A stretch of 64,000 bases of DNA from an uncultured Spirochaetales bacterium (GTDB lineage Bacteria; Spirochaetota; Spirochaetia; Sphaerochaetales; Sphaerochaetaceae): positions 1 through 64,000 of the forward strand of contig CASGDQ010000024.1 in the NCBI GenBank assembly GCA_949300325.1, in the 5' to 3' direction. The stretch's first letter is position 1, and the number at the start of each line of letters is the position of its first letter. The position numbers and the translations under genes are program-made. Below are positions 33,774 through 41,861 of the stretch, piece after piece. The notes under the pieces are model-generated. The model was not told where the DNA came from, made no database searches, and worked only from the letters and a program-made list of their open reading frames with translations.

Positions 33774-34757
33774 TCAGAGGGAAACGTGCATCTTTTCCTT
33801 TATCTCGGCGATGTTCCTGTCGCCTATCTCATTGGCCTTTCTGGTGCCGGATGCAAGAATCTCCTTGACCTCGTCCATATGCGCTTCGTAATACGCCCTT
33901 TTTTCTCTCATGGGATCAAGAAGGTCGTTCAGGGCCTTGGCAAGAAGCTTCTTGCATGCAACGCATCCGATTGAAGCGTTCTTGCACATCGAGCAGATGT
34001 TTCCGCTCTCGCCTTCGTTGAAAGCCTTGTGATACTTGAACACTGTGCATATATCGGGGTTGCCGGGAATCTTGACGCTGATACGGTTGGTGTCCGTAAC
34101 AGCCGCCCTCACCTTCTGGTTTATGACATCCTCAGGATCAGAAAGATAAACGGCGTTGCCAAGGCTTTTGCCCATCTTCGCATTTCCATCCAGTCCGCAG
34201 AGGCGGCCTACGCTGCTGAGCTTGTAATTCGGCTCCGTGATCGATGTGCCATACAGCTCGTTGAACTTGCGGACGATCTTTCTGGACATCTCTATGTGCG
34301 GCACCTGATCATCCCCCACAGGGACAAGATCGGCGTTGCAGAATGTTATGTCCGCAGTCTGGCTTACAGGATAGCCTAAGAACCCGTAGGTCATCTCCTT
34401 GTAGCCATAGTTCTTAGCTTCAGTCTTGATCGTAGGATTATGCGAAAGCTGGTTTACGGTCACGAGCATCGAATAGAATATCGTAAGCTCCGCTATGGCT
34501 CCGACCATCGACTGCTGCACGAACGTCACCTTCTCCGGATCCAATCCGGAAGAGAGGTTGTCGATCGCAACCTGGTAGATCGAATCATGAATGAGCTCCG
34601 GCTTTTCAAAGTGGGTGGTAAGCGCCTGCACGTCTGCAACCAGTATGAATTCCTCGTACTCGTCCTGAAGCGACACGCGGCTTTTCAGCGATCCCACATA
34701 ATGCCCCAGATGAAGACGTCCCGTGGGCCTGTCGCCTGTAAGTATCCTCTTCTTCAT
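33774..34757 (-). CDS. trpS: tryptophanyl-tRNA synthetase, probable Fe-S variant
   Basis: 327 residues, class I. Signature motifs: TGDRPTGRLHLGHYVGSL (HIGH region) and AKMGKSLGN (KMSKS). Near residues 237-270 four cysteines occur as C-x20-C-x6-C-x2-C, very close to the C-x22-C-x6-C-x2-C [4Fe-4S] motif known in Thermotoga TrpRS. It charges tRNA-Trp. Its start overlaps the stop of the zinc-ribbon gene by 4 nt, so it ends a four-gene unit with ileS. Confidence 0.95.
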   Translation of the reverse strand: MKKRILTGDRPTGRLHLGHYVGSLKSRVSLQDEYEEFILVADVQALTTHFEKPELIHDSIYQVAIDNLSSGLDPEKVTFVQQSMVGAIAELTIFYSMLVTVNQLSHNPTIKTEAKNYGYKEMTYGFLGYPVSQTADITFCNADLVPVGDDQVPHIEMSRKIVRKFNELYGTSITEPNYKLSSVGRLCGLDGNAKMGKSLGNAVYLSDPEDVINQKVRAAVTDTNRISVKIPGNPDICTVFKYHKAFNEGESGNICSMCKNASIGCVACKKLLAKALNDLLDPMREKRAYYEAHMDEVKEILASGTRKANEIGDRNIAEIKEKMHVSL

Positions 34758-34963
34758 TTTCCTTCTCCTTTATGGCAGTCTTCACACCTATGGTCGGTAC
34801 AATAGTATCCGCTGCCATGATAGACCACCCCTGCCGGGGTGAACACCCTGTGTGCAGAGGCCCCGCATACCGGGCAGACTGCATCCTCATCAGCCTTGTC
34901 GAAAGTCCTGTAGGTCTCAAACTCGTTGCTGCAGGACGAACACCTATATTCATAATAAGGCAT
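34754..34963 (-). CDS. FmdB-family zinc ribbon protein
   Basis: 69 residues. The N-terminus MPYYEYRCSSCSNEFE with a second pair CPVCG is the FmdB-type putative regulatory zinc ribbon; a further Cys-rich tail (YYCTDHRCEDCHKG) is present. Function is unknown. It lies between a lipoprotein gene (1-nt TGATG overlap) and trpS (4-nt overlap). Confidence 0.82.
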   Translation of the reverse strand: MPYYEYRCSSCSNEFETYRTFDKADEDAVCPVCGASAHRVFTPAGVVYHGSGYYCTDHRCEDCHKGEGK

Positions 34964-35835
34964 CAGACAAATCCTCCCACCATACCGGCGGCTTTTTCAC
35001 TGAGAGCCGTAACGGCCTCTTTTCCTATCTCCATATCCTCGATGACTACAGCCTTGCCTTCCTGACGGATCATGACCGAAAGCGTCTTGAAATCGAGAGC
35101 CTCCCCTTTTCTTCTGAGATCGGATACGATATTGTTCCTCATCAGCGTATTGAAGGTCTTTGCGCTCTTTTCATCCCTCATGGTAATCACTGCAGAAAGC
35201 AGGTACCTTCCATCCTCGGACAGATCTGCGGACAACAATGCGCTTTCGATTTCAAGAAGGACAGTAACAGGAAGATCAAAGCCGAGATCCATCACCGTTT
35301 TCGGATCCTTTGCATAAAAGGAGAACATGCTCTCTGCCATTATCGATGCCATATCCTTCGGAATAAGCATCTTGCGCTCGGAGATCGTCCTTCTGTATGC
35401 TTCCTCGTAGCTGCCGGTCGAAAACAGCAGCAGTCCTGATTCAGGCACTCCTGCACTTATCGAGCCATCGGTATAATATTTTCCTTCTTCGGTCTTCACC
35501 TTCTCAAAACCGTCCATGTGATTCAATGCGGTATTGACGATGAAAGAACCGTAATTGCCTTCTGCCGCTCCGTATATCGTGTAATTATCAGACGGAGACG
35601 GATAAAGGCTCTCATCCTCCGCCTCAAGAGCCATGCTGATCCTCTCTGCACGTTTAATAAGCTCGTTAGATGAATCAAGAACGCCGGCATCCTTTGCTTT
35701 TGCAGCATCGACTGTAATAACAAGCTCACCCGGTCGTCCGAGCGCCTCGTAGTAATACGAGGTATCGAACGGGCTTTTATGCACACAGGAGGACAATGCG
35801 ATGATTAAAAGCGGCAAAAGGAGAAGTCTTTTCAT
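34963..35835 (-). CDS. hypothetical lipoprotein
   Basis: 290 residues. A signal peptide with lipobox IALSSC (cleavage before Cys17) predicts a lipid-anchored exported protein. The rest is soluble and unrecognised. Repeated phrases such as LLLFSTGSYEEAYRRT and VTVLLEIESALLSADLSEDG suggest an alpha/beta domain. The start overlaps the ileS stop by 4 nt. No function can be assigned. Confidence 0.75.
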   Translation of the reverse strand: MKRLLLLPLLIIALSSCVHKSPFDTSYYYEALGRPGELVITVDAAKAKDAGVLDSSNELIKRAERISMALEAEDESLYPSPSDNYTIYGAAEGNYGSFIVNTALNHMDGFEKVKTEEGKYYTDGSISAGVPESGLLLFSTGSYEEAYRRTISERKMLIPKDMASIMAESMFSFYAKDPKTVMDLGFDLPVTVLLEIESALLSADLSEDGRYLLSAVITMRDEKSAKTFNTLMRNNIVSDLRRKGEALDFKTLSVMIRQEGKAVVIEDMEIGKEAVTALSEKAAGMVGGFV

Positions 35836-38800
35836 ATCTTGGCTATCTTCACCACCACCTGGGCATCTGCGATCTCCGCGGCCTTTCCATCGTTTTCTGC
35901 AATCTCAAGGCTGTCTGCCAAAGTCTCTGCGGCAATATAGGACTTGAAGCTCTCAACGGCCTTGTCGACAATCTCGCTGCCCTTTATAAGCACCGAAATA
36001 TGGTCGGAAACCTCGAATCCGCTTTCCTTTCTTTCGCTCTGGATGAAGCGTACAATATCTCTGGAGATTCCTTCTAAAAGAAGCTCCTCGGTAACATTTG
36101 TATCGAACCCGACTGTGATGGTGCCCTCGTTGAGGACCTTCACATGCTCCTTCTCGCTTCTCTGGACTGCAAGATCATCTGCTGAAAGCTCTATGCTTCC
36201 TGCAGAATACTCCACACTCTTATTATTGCCATCGAGAATGGAGGCAATCTCATCGCTTGAGAAGCCTGCAATTATTGCAGCGACCTCTTTCATGCTCTTT
36301 CCAAGCTTGGAGCCGAGAACCTTGAAATTAGCCTTTGCCGAATATGATACAAGATTGGACTCATCCTCTTCTATGAACACCTTCTTGACATTCAGCTCTT
36401 CGGCAATGATATCCCTGTTCTTTTCAAGAATGGCTCTTTCTCCTCCATCGCGGTCCACGATGAAGAAGGAGGAAAGCGGCTGGCGGATCTTGAGATTGGA
36501 GCTGCTTCTTAACGCGCGTCCCATTGCAATTGCCTTCATCGCAAGGCTCATCTCCTTCTCAAGCTCGATGTCGCGCTCGCTTTCATCGGCCTCCGGCCAG
36601 AAGCAGAGGTGCACGGATTCAGGCATATCCTCCGTCCTGAGATTCTGATATATCTCCTCCGTTATGAAAGGAATGACAGGACAAGCGATCTTGCAGAATG
36701 TCATGAGCACCTTGTAAAGGGTGTCGTAGGCCATCTTCTTATCCCCGTCGTTCTCGCTTCTCCAGAACCTTCTTCTGCTGCGGCGGATGTACCAGTTGTT
36801 AAGATCGTCGATGAATGCTTCCACTGCCTGGCATACTGCCTGGATGTCGTAGGTGTCGAACGCATGCGATACTTCAGCGCTGAGCCTGTTGGTAGCGCTG
36901 ATGATCCAGCGGTCAAGCGGGTTAACAAGATCCTTGTAAGCCGTTTCGGAAGGCACATAGCCGTCGATATTGGCATATGTGACAAAGAAGGAATAGGCAT
37001 TCCAAAGCGGAATAAGCAGATTCTTGAGAACATCCTTGACAAGGTCGTCGCTGAACTTGAGGTCATCCGCCTTTACAAGGCAGGAGTCTATGAGCGCAAA
37101 GCGGAGCGCATCCGCACCATATGTGCTCACCAGCTCCATCGGATCGGTATAGTTCCTCTCGCTCTTGCTCATCTTCTTGCCGTCTGCGGCAAGAACGATG
37201 CCGGAAGTGATGCAGTTGTAGAACGCAGGCTTTCCGAAAAGGGCCGCCGCAAGGACTGTAAGCGAATAGAACCATCCTCTGGTCTGATCGAGCCCCTCGT
37301 TTATGAAATCTGCAGGGAAGATCCTCTCGAACCTCTCCTTGTTCTCAAACGGATAGTGCTGCTGGGCATACGGCATGCTTCCCGATTCGAACCAGCAATC
37401 AAGAACATCCGGGATACGGCGCATAGTTCCCTTGCCGTCCGGGCTGGGCCATGTCAGGTTGTCCACAAAGTGCTTATGGATGTCATCAACCTTCTTGCCG
37501 CATTTCTTTTCAAGCTCCTCGATGGAGCCGATGACCTCTATATAATCAGAGCCGTCGCATTTCCATACCGGAATCGGGTTTCCCCAGAACCTGTTACGGC
37601 TGATCGCCCAGTCCCTTGCGCCTTCAAGCCACTTTCCAAAGCGTCCATGCTTGATATGCTCCGGCACCCATGTAATCTGCTCGTTGCAGTCTATCATAGT
37701 CTGCTTGATCTTCTGCACATCGACAAACCAGCAGCTCATCGCCCTGTAGATAAGAGGCTTCTTGGTCCTCCAGCAGAACGGATACGAGTGCAAATAATTT
37801 TCTCTCTTTACAAGCTTGCCATGCTCCTTGAGCCAAGCGATTATGCTCTTGTCGGCATCCTTTACGAAAACACCTTCCCAATCCGGAACCTCGGAGGTGA
37901 AGCGGCAAGCGCTGTCAATCGGGCATACCACTGGAATTCCAGTGCCCTTGAGGACATTATAGTCCTCCTCGCCGAAACCGGGAGCGGTATGTACGATGCC
38001 GCATCCATCCTCGGTCGTGACGTAATCGCCTGTCACCACTATGAACGCGCCCTGCTTCTTAAGATCTGCAAAATAAGGGAACAAAGGCTCGTACGTCATG
38101 CCTTTAAGATCGTTTCCCTTCACCTTCTTGACCAGGGTATAGCCCTTGTTGTCCTTGTAATATTTTCCTACAAGCTTTTCCGCCAGATAATAGCGGTCAT
38201 GGGTCTCATCATCCTCTACGAGCACATAGTCGATATCCGGACCGACTGCAAGAGCGAGGTTTGACGGAAGCGTCCACGGAGTCGTGGTCCACGCAAGGAA
38301 ATATGTATTCTCCTCCCCGTCCACCTTGAAGCGGATCGTAACGGCAGGATCCACCACATCCTGGTAGCCGCCGAGGTTGACCTCCATGTTCGAGACCGGG
38401 CACTCGAGAGCCGGGGAATACGGGAGGATATTGAAGCCCTCATAAACAAGCCCCTTGTCATAAAGGGTCTTGAAAACCCACCAGACGCTCTCCATGAATG
38501 ACTTGTCCATGGTTTTGTAATCGTTGTCGAAATCGATCCAGCGGCCCATCCTGGTGACCGCCTCTCTCCATTCCTTGGTGTATGTGAGCACGATGGATCT
38601 GCATGTCTCATTGAACTTGTCCACACCATATTCCTGAATGGCCTGGTGCCCATGCACGTCAAGCTTGCGCTCCACGATATTCTCAATCGGAACGCCATGA
38701 CAGTCCCAGCCAAAACGGCGTATGACCCTCTTACCCTTCATCGTCTGATAACGAGGGATGGCATCCTTGATGGTTCCCGGCACGAGATGTCCGAAATGCG

Positions 38801-38960
38801 GCAATCCTGTTGCAAAAGGAGGTCCATCATAAAACACGTATTCGTTTTCAGGATCTCTCTGGTCTATTGATTTCTTGAAGATGTCGTTGTCCTGCCAAAA
38901 TTTCAGAACACCCTCCTCCATCTTCGGGAAATCAACTTTGTTGTTCACTGGATCAAACAT
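35832..38960 (-). CDS. ileS: isoleucyl-tRNA synthetase, eukaryote-like type
   Basis: 1042 residues. Class I motifs: GLPHFGHLVPGTIKD (HIGH) and KKMSKSERNYTDP (KMSKS), with the editing domain between them (WTTTPWTLPSN). The length and absence of the C-terminal zinc finger of E. coli-type enzymes fit the eukaryote-like class found in Borrelia and Treponema, which is generally insensitive to mupirocin. TAGGAG precedes the ATG. It heads the unit ileS-lipoprotein-fmdB-trpS. Confidence 0.95.
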   Translation of the reverse strand: MFDPVNNKVDFPKMEEGVLKFWQDNDIFKKSIDQRDPENEYVFYDGPPFATGLPHFGHLVPGTIKDAIPRYQTMKGKRVIRRFGWDCHGVPIENIVERKLDVHGHQAIQEYGVDKFNETCRSIVLTYTKEWREAVTRMGRWIDFDNDYKTMDKSFMESVWWVFKTLYDKGLVYEGFNILPYSPALECPVSNMEVNLGGYQDVVDPAVTIRFKVDGEENTYFLAWTTTPWTLPSNLALAVGPDIDYVLVEDDETHDRYYLAEKLVGKYYKDNKGYTLVKKVKGNDLKGMTYEPLFPYFADLKKQGAFIVVTGDYVTTEDGCGIVHTAPGFGEEDYNVLKGTGIPVVCPIDSACRFTSEVPDWEGVFVKDADKSIIAWLKEHGKLVKRENYLHSYPFCWRTKKPLIYRAMSCWFVDVQKIKQTMIDCNEQITWVPEHIKHGRFGKWLEGARDWAISRNRFWGNPIPVWKCDGSDYIEVIGSIEELEKKCGKKVDDIHKHFVDNLTWPSPDGKGTMRRIPDVLDCWFESGSMPYAQQHYPFENKERFERIFPADFINEGLDQTRGWFYSLTVLAAALFGKPAFYNCITSGIVLAADGKKMSKSERNYTDPMELVSTYGADALRFALIDSCLVKADDLKFSDDLVKDVLKNLLIPLWNAYSFFVTYANIDGYVPSETAYKDLVNPLDRWIISATNRLSAEVSHAFDTYDIQAVCQAVEAFIDDLNNWYIRRSRRRFWRSENDGDKKMAYDTLYKVLMTFCKIACPVIPFITEEIYQNLRTEDMPESVHLCFWPEADESERDIELEKEMSLAMKAIAMGRALRSSSNLKIRQPLSSFFIVDRDGGERAILEKNRDIIAEELNVKKVFIEEDESNLVSYSAKANFKVLGSKLGKSMKEVAAIIAGFSSDEIASILDGNNKSVEYSAGSIELSADDLAVQRSEKEHVKVLNEGTITVGFDTNVTEELLLEGISRDIVRFIQSERKESGFEVSDHISVLIKGSEIVDKAVESFKSYIAAETLADSLEIAENDGKAAEIADAQVVVKIAKI

Positions 38961-39057
38961 ATGAATTATCGACTCCTATTCCCAAACATATTATTAGAAA
39001 AGGCCGTGTCTTTACAAGTATCGCTTTACCTGGTAAAGGGCATTTGCTACTATCTCT

Positions 39058-40416
39058 ATGATGAAAAAATTTCCTGTTTCGAAAGAACTTGCAGAACTTG
39101 AGAGCGTGTTTTCAAAGCACGGCTATAAAATATACCTGGTCGGAGGAGCGGTCAGAGACCACCTGCTGGGCATAAGCAATCATGACTATGACTTCACCAC
39201 GGATGCAGAGCCGCAGGAAGTCAAAGCCATGTTCAGAAAGACAATCGACACCGGAATAAAACACGGGACGGTGACAGTCCTCTTCAAAGGCGGGAAATAC
39301 GAAATAACCACTTTCCGAAGCGAATCTGACTACTTTGACATGAGGCATCCGAAGAAAGTGGAGTTCATAAAGAGCCTCGAAGAGGATTTAAGACGCAGGG
39401 ATTTTACAATCAACGCCTTCGCTGCAGACCTTTATACAGGAGAGATCATCGACCTGCATGACGGCATCAGGGATCTCAAACTGCATCTCATCAGGGCCAT
39501 AGGCGATCCTGAAGAACGCTTCAAGGAGGATGCGCTGAGGATGATGAGGGCATGCAGGTTCTCAGCAAAGCTTGGATTTGAAATCGAAAAAGATACGTTT
39601 GAAGCCATAAAGAAACTGAAAGGGAACATAGTAAATGTATCTGCAGAAAGGATAAAAGAGGAGCTTTTCTCGCTGATCTTAGCTGCTGATCCGCAATACG
39701 GCCTTGAGGCCATGAGGAAATCAGGGCTGATGGAAATCATAGTTCCGGAGCTGTACTCATGCTGCGGTGTGGAGCAGAAAGGCGTTCACAGCGACGATGT
39801 GTACACGCATTCTGTAAAGACTCTCATGCAGGCCCAAAAGAACGGGCACAATGAGGCAGTGCGCCTTGCAGCCCTTTTCCATGACATCGGAAAACCAGCA
39901 ACGAGGAAGGAAGGCGAAAGCAGAAGCTATACCTTCTACAGCCATGAAAGCGTCGGCGCAGAGCTTTGGAGGAATATCTGCGCAAGGCTCAAGACTGGTA
40001 ATGCCGAACGGGACAGGGTGGCGCATCTGATAGAAAACCACATGTTCAATTACGATCCCTCCTGGAGCGATGCCGCAGTAAGGAGGTTCATGAGGAGGAT
40101 CGGGCTTGAGAATATCGACGATCTGGTGGATCTGAGGATAGACGATGCGATGGCGATAAGCGGAAGCTTCGATCCTTCGCTGCTGCTGTCCCTTCTAAAC
40201 AGGATCGACTGCGAGAAGGAAAAGCAATCTGCAATAAGCCTGAAAGACCTGAAGATAAACGGAAAGGACCTTATGGAAGAAAAAATAATCCCCCCATCAA
40301 AGAAGATGGGCAGGATATTGGAGCTGCTCTTGGAGGAGGTTGTGGAGACCCCGTCGCTCAACAGAAGAGAATACCTTCTCGACAGGGCCCGCGTCCTAGC
40401 AGGAAAGGATATTTAG
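39058..40416 (+). CDS. cca: CCA tRNA nucleotidyltransferase with HD domain
   Basis: 452 residues. The class II nucleotidyltransferase head has LVGGAVRDHLLG and the catalytic DYDFTTDA, then RRDFTINAFA and an RxxR-type block (RMMRACRFSAKLGFEIE). An HD phosphohydrolase motif, ALFHDIGKP, is near residue 280. The enzyme adds or repairs the 3' CCA of tRNA; the tRNA-Gln in this window has no encoded CCA. Two tandem ATG codons start the gene, with no ribosome binding site. Its end overlaps rnc tail-to-tail by 21 bp. Confidence 0.92.
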   Translation: MMKKFPVSKELAELESVFSKHGYKIYLVGGAVRDHLLGISNHDYDFTTDAEPQEVKAMFRKTIDTGIKHGTVTVLFKGGKYEITTFRSESDYFDMRHPKKVEFIKSLEEDLRRRDFTINAFAADLYTGEIIDLHDGIRDLKLHLIRAIGDPEERFKEDALRMMRACRFSAKLGFEIEKDTFEAIKKLKGNIVNVSAERIKEELFSLILAADPQYGLEAMRKSGLMEIIVPELYSCCGVEQKGVHSDDVYTHSVKTLMQAQKNGHNEAVRLAALFHDIGKPATRKEGESRSYTFYSHESVGAELWRNICARLKTGNAERDRVAHLIENHMFNYDPSWSDAAVRRFMRRIGLENIDDLVDLRIDDAMAISGSFDPSLLLSLLNRIDCEKEKQSAISLKDLKINGKDLMEEKIIPPSKKMGRILELLLEEVVETPSLNRREYLLDRARVLAGKDI

Positions 40417-41145
40417 CGAAACAAGCGCAGCATGGGCCGCAGCCTGCTCGGCCCCCTTCTTATTCTTTCCCTTGGCAGGGCCGTACTTCTTCTGCATGAC
40501 CTCGACCTCCACCAGAAACTCCTGGTCATGATCGGGTCCGCTTTGGCCGACAACACGGTATTGTGGAAGAGGCTTGCGCTTCTTCTGCAGATACTCCTGC
40601 AGCATGGTCTTATAATCTTTGAAATCGAGCTTGTCGGAAAGATACTTCTCAATCTGGGCCTTCATGAAAGAAAGGACAAAACCTCTTGCCCTCTCCAGCC
40701 CCTGGTCCAAGAACACAGAAGCAATGACCGCCTCCATGCAGTCGGCAAGCACCGCCTTCTTTTTCTTTCCGCCCTGCATCTCCTCTCCTTTTCCCATAAG
40801 CAGAAAACGGTCCAGATGCATGTCCAAGGCTACTTCGGACAAGCTGTCCTCGCTCACGACGCTGGCCTTTATCATTGAAAAATCCCCCTCGTGCAGGTTC
40901 GAGAAGGAAGAGAAAAGGTATTCGGCGGTAATCATGCCAAGCACGCTGTCGCCCAAGAATTCAAGCCTTTCGTTATTATCTACCCCGCCCCTTACCTCGT
41001 TTGCAAAACTCGTATGGGTGAATGCAAGGTTCAGAAGGGATAAATTGGTATACTCAAGATTGTGCTCGGCACAGAAAATCAAAAGCTCCCTCTTTCTGTC
41101 GTTATCGATCAAGGGAGCTTTTATCTGACAAAATTCCGATGTCAA
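40396..41145 (-). CDS. rnc: ribonuclease III
   Basis: 249 residues. The RNase III signature NNERLEFLGDSVLGM (about 57-71) carries catalytic acidic residues, and a C-terminal double-stranded RNA-binding domain spans about 175-245. It processes rRNA and structured RNAs. The start is TTG at 41145, four bases inside acpP, with AAAGGAA upstream, so it is translationally coupled. Third gene of the standard rpmF-acpP-rnc unit. Confidence 0.94.
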   Translation of the reverse strand: MTSEFCQIKAPLIDNDRKRELLIFCAEHNLEYTNLSLLNLAFTHTSFANEVRGGVDNNERLEFLGDSVLGMITAEYLFSSFSNLHEGDFSMIKASVVSEDSLSEVALDMHLDRFLLMGKGEEMQGGKKKKAVLADCMEAVIASVFLDQGLERARGFVLSFMKAQIEKYLSDKLDFKDYKTMLQEYLQKKRKPLPQYRVVGQSGPDHDQEFLVEVEVMQKKYGPAKGKNKKGAEQAAAHAALVSLNILSC

Positions 41146-41384
41146 TTCAATTCCTTTGCAAGGTAGCTGACGGCATCGCCGACGGTCTCAAACTCGTTGG
41201 CCTTGTCATCGCTGATCGTCACACCGAGCTCTTCCTCGATAGCGTATACGAGCTCGTATGTGTCGAGACTGTCAGCACCAAGATCCTTTCTGAAATTGGC
41301 GTCCATCGTGATCTTCTTTTCATCGATGTTGAGTTTCTCGACGACCAGATCCTTAACTTTGGCAAATACTTCTGCTTCTGTCAT
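41142..41384 (-). CDS. acpP: acyl carrier protein
   Basis: 80 residues, acidic. The phosphopantetheine attachment serine is in LGADSLDTYELV (about residue 39). It carries growing acyl chains in fatty acid synthesis. It lies between rpmF and rnc, a common bacterial arrangement linking ribosome and lipid genes. Confidence 0.96.
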   Translation of the reverse strand: MTEAEVFAKVKDLVVEKLNIDEKKITMDANFRKDLGADSLDTYELVYAIEEELGVTISDDKANEFETVGDAVSYLAKELN

Positions 41385-41404
41385 CTTTCTTCCCCTACGT
41401 TGTT

Positions 41405-41590
41405 TTATTCCTCATCCTTCACAACTACAGGCTTGCCTGCATAGTAGCCGCATTTCGGGCATACATGGTGTGAGGGAATAAGGTTCCCGCATGTCTGACA
41501 TTCTGAAAGATTCGGCATGGAGAGCTTCATGTTTGCTGCCTTTCTCGATGCAGCTCTGGATTTTGACGTTTTATACTTTGGAGTTGCCAT
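41405..41590 (-). CDS. rpmF: 50S ribosomal protein L32
   Basis: 61 residues. The basic N-terminus MATPKYKTSKSRAASRKAA and the zinc-binding CQTCG...CPKCG pairs are typical of L32 (zinc-containing form). GAGG lies before the ATG. It heads the rpmF-acpP-rnc transcript driven by the promoter at 41634-41662. Confidence 0.96.
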   Translation of the reverse strand: MATPKYKTSKSRAASRKAANMKLSMPNLSECQTCGNLIPSHHVCPKCGYYAGKPVVVKDEE

Positions 41591-41633
41591 TGTGTAACCT
41601 CTTCATTTGATGTTATTTATCCGACATCATCCG

Positions 41634-41662
41634 ATATTACCAAAAGTAAATTATCACGTCAA
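41634..41662 (-). promoter_or_regulatory. promoter of rpmF-acpP-rnc
   Basis: Minus-strand -35 TTGACG (41657-41662), 17-nt spacer, -10 TAATAT (41634-41639). An imperfect inverted repeat, GATGT-N10-ACATC (about 41608-41627), lies around the expected start and might be an operator. Confidence 0.7.
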
Positions 41663-41703
41663 CGCCTTTTGCTACAAAAGGAGCAAGTCCTTCCATTACT
41701 TTT

Positions 41704-41719
41704 CTGACAGAAATGTCAG
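41704..41719. repeat. short inverted repeat in the rpmF upstream region
   Basis: CTGACA-GAAA-TGTCAG, a perfect 6-bp inverted repeat about 40 bp upstream of the rpmF -35 element. The 41591-41861 gap holds no gene that I can support. The role of the repeat is unknown. Confidence 0.35.
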
Positions 41720-41826
41720 ATATGTCATAATCAAGTAATAACACATATTTCCGGTTTTGAAAAGGATTAAATCCGACATAAGACCACGATTGTATCGGAA
41801 AATACGGCTTTGCTGCATATAATATG

Positions 41827-41855
41827 GGGCCGCAACGGTTTTTCCGCGGCGGCCC
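41827..41855 (-). terminator. possible terminator after the tryptophanase-like gene
   Basis: A GC-rich hairpin (outer stem GGGCCGC/GCGGCCC, inner CGG/CCG with an A5 loop) lies 7 nt below the stop codon on the minus strand. No T tract follows, so a regulatory or 3'-end stabilising hairpin is also possible. Confidence 0.45.
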
Positions 41856-41861
41856 TTGATG

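Noticed and set aside
36609..38264. 551-residue frame antisense to ileS
   Set aside because: An unbroken shadow frame inside a clear synthetase gene; no motifs and no ribosome binding site.
38961..39057. T-box leader upstream of ileS (also checked before trpS and hisS)
   Set aside because: Upstream regions are short or internal to operons, with no T-box sequence or terminator/antiterminator pair.
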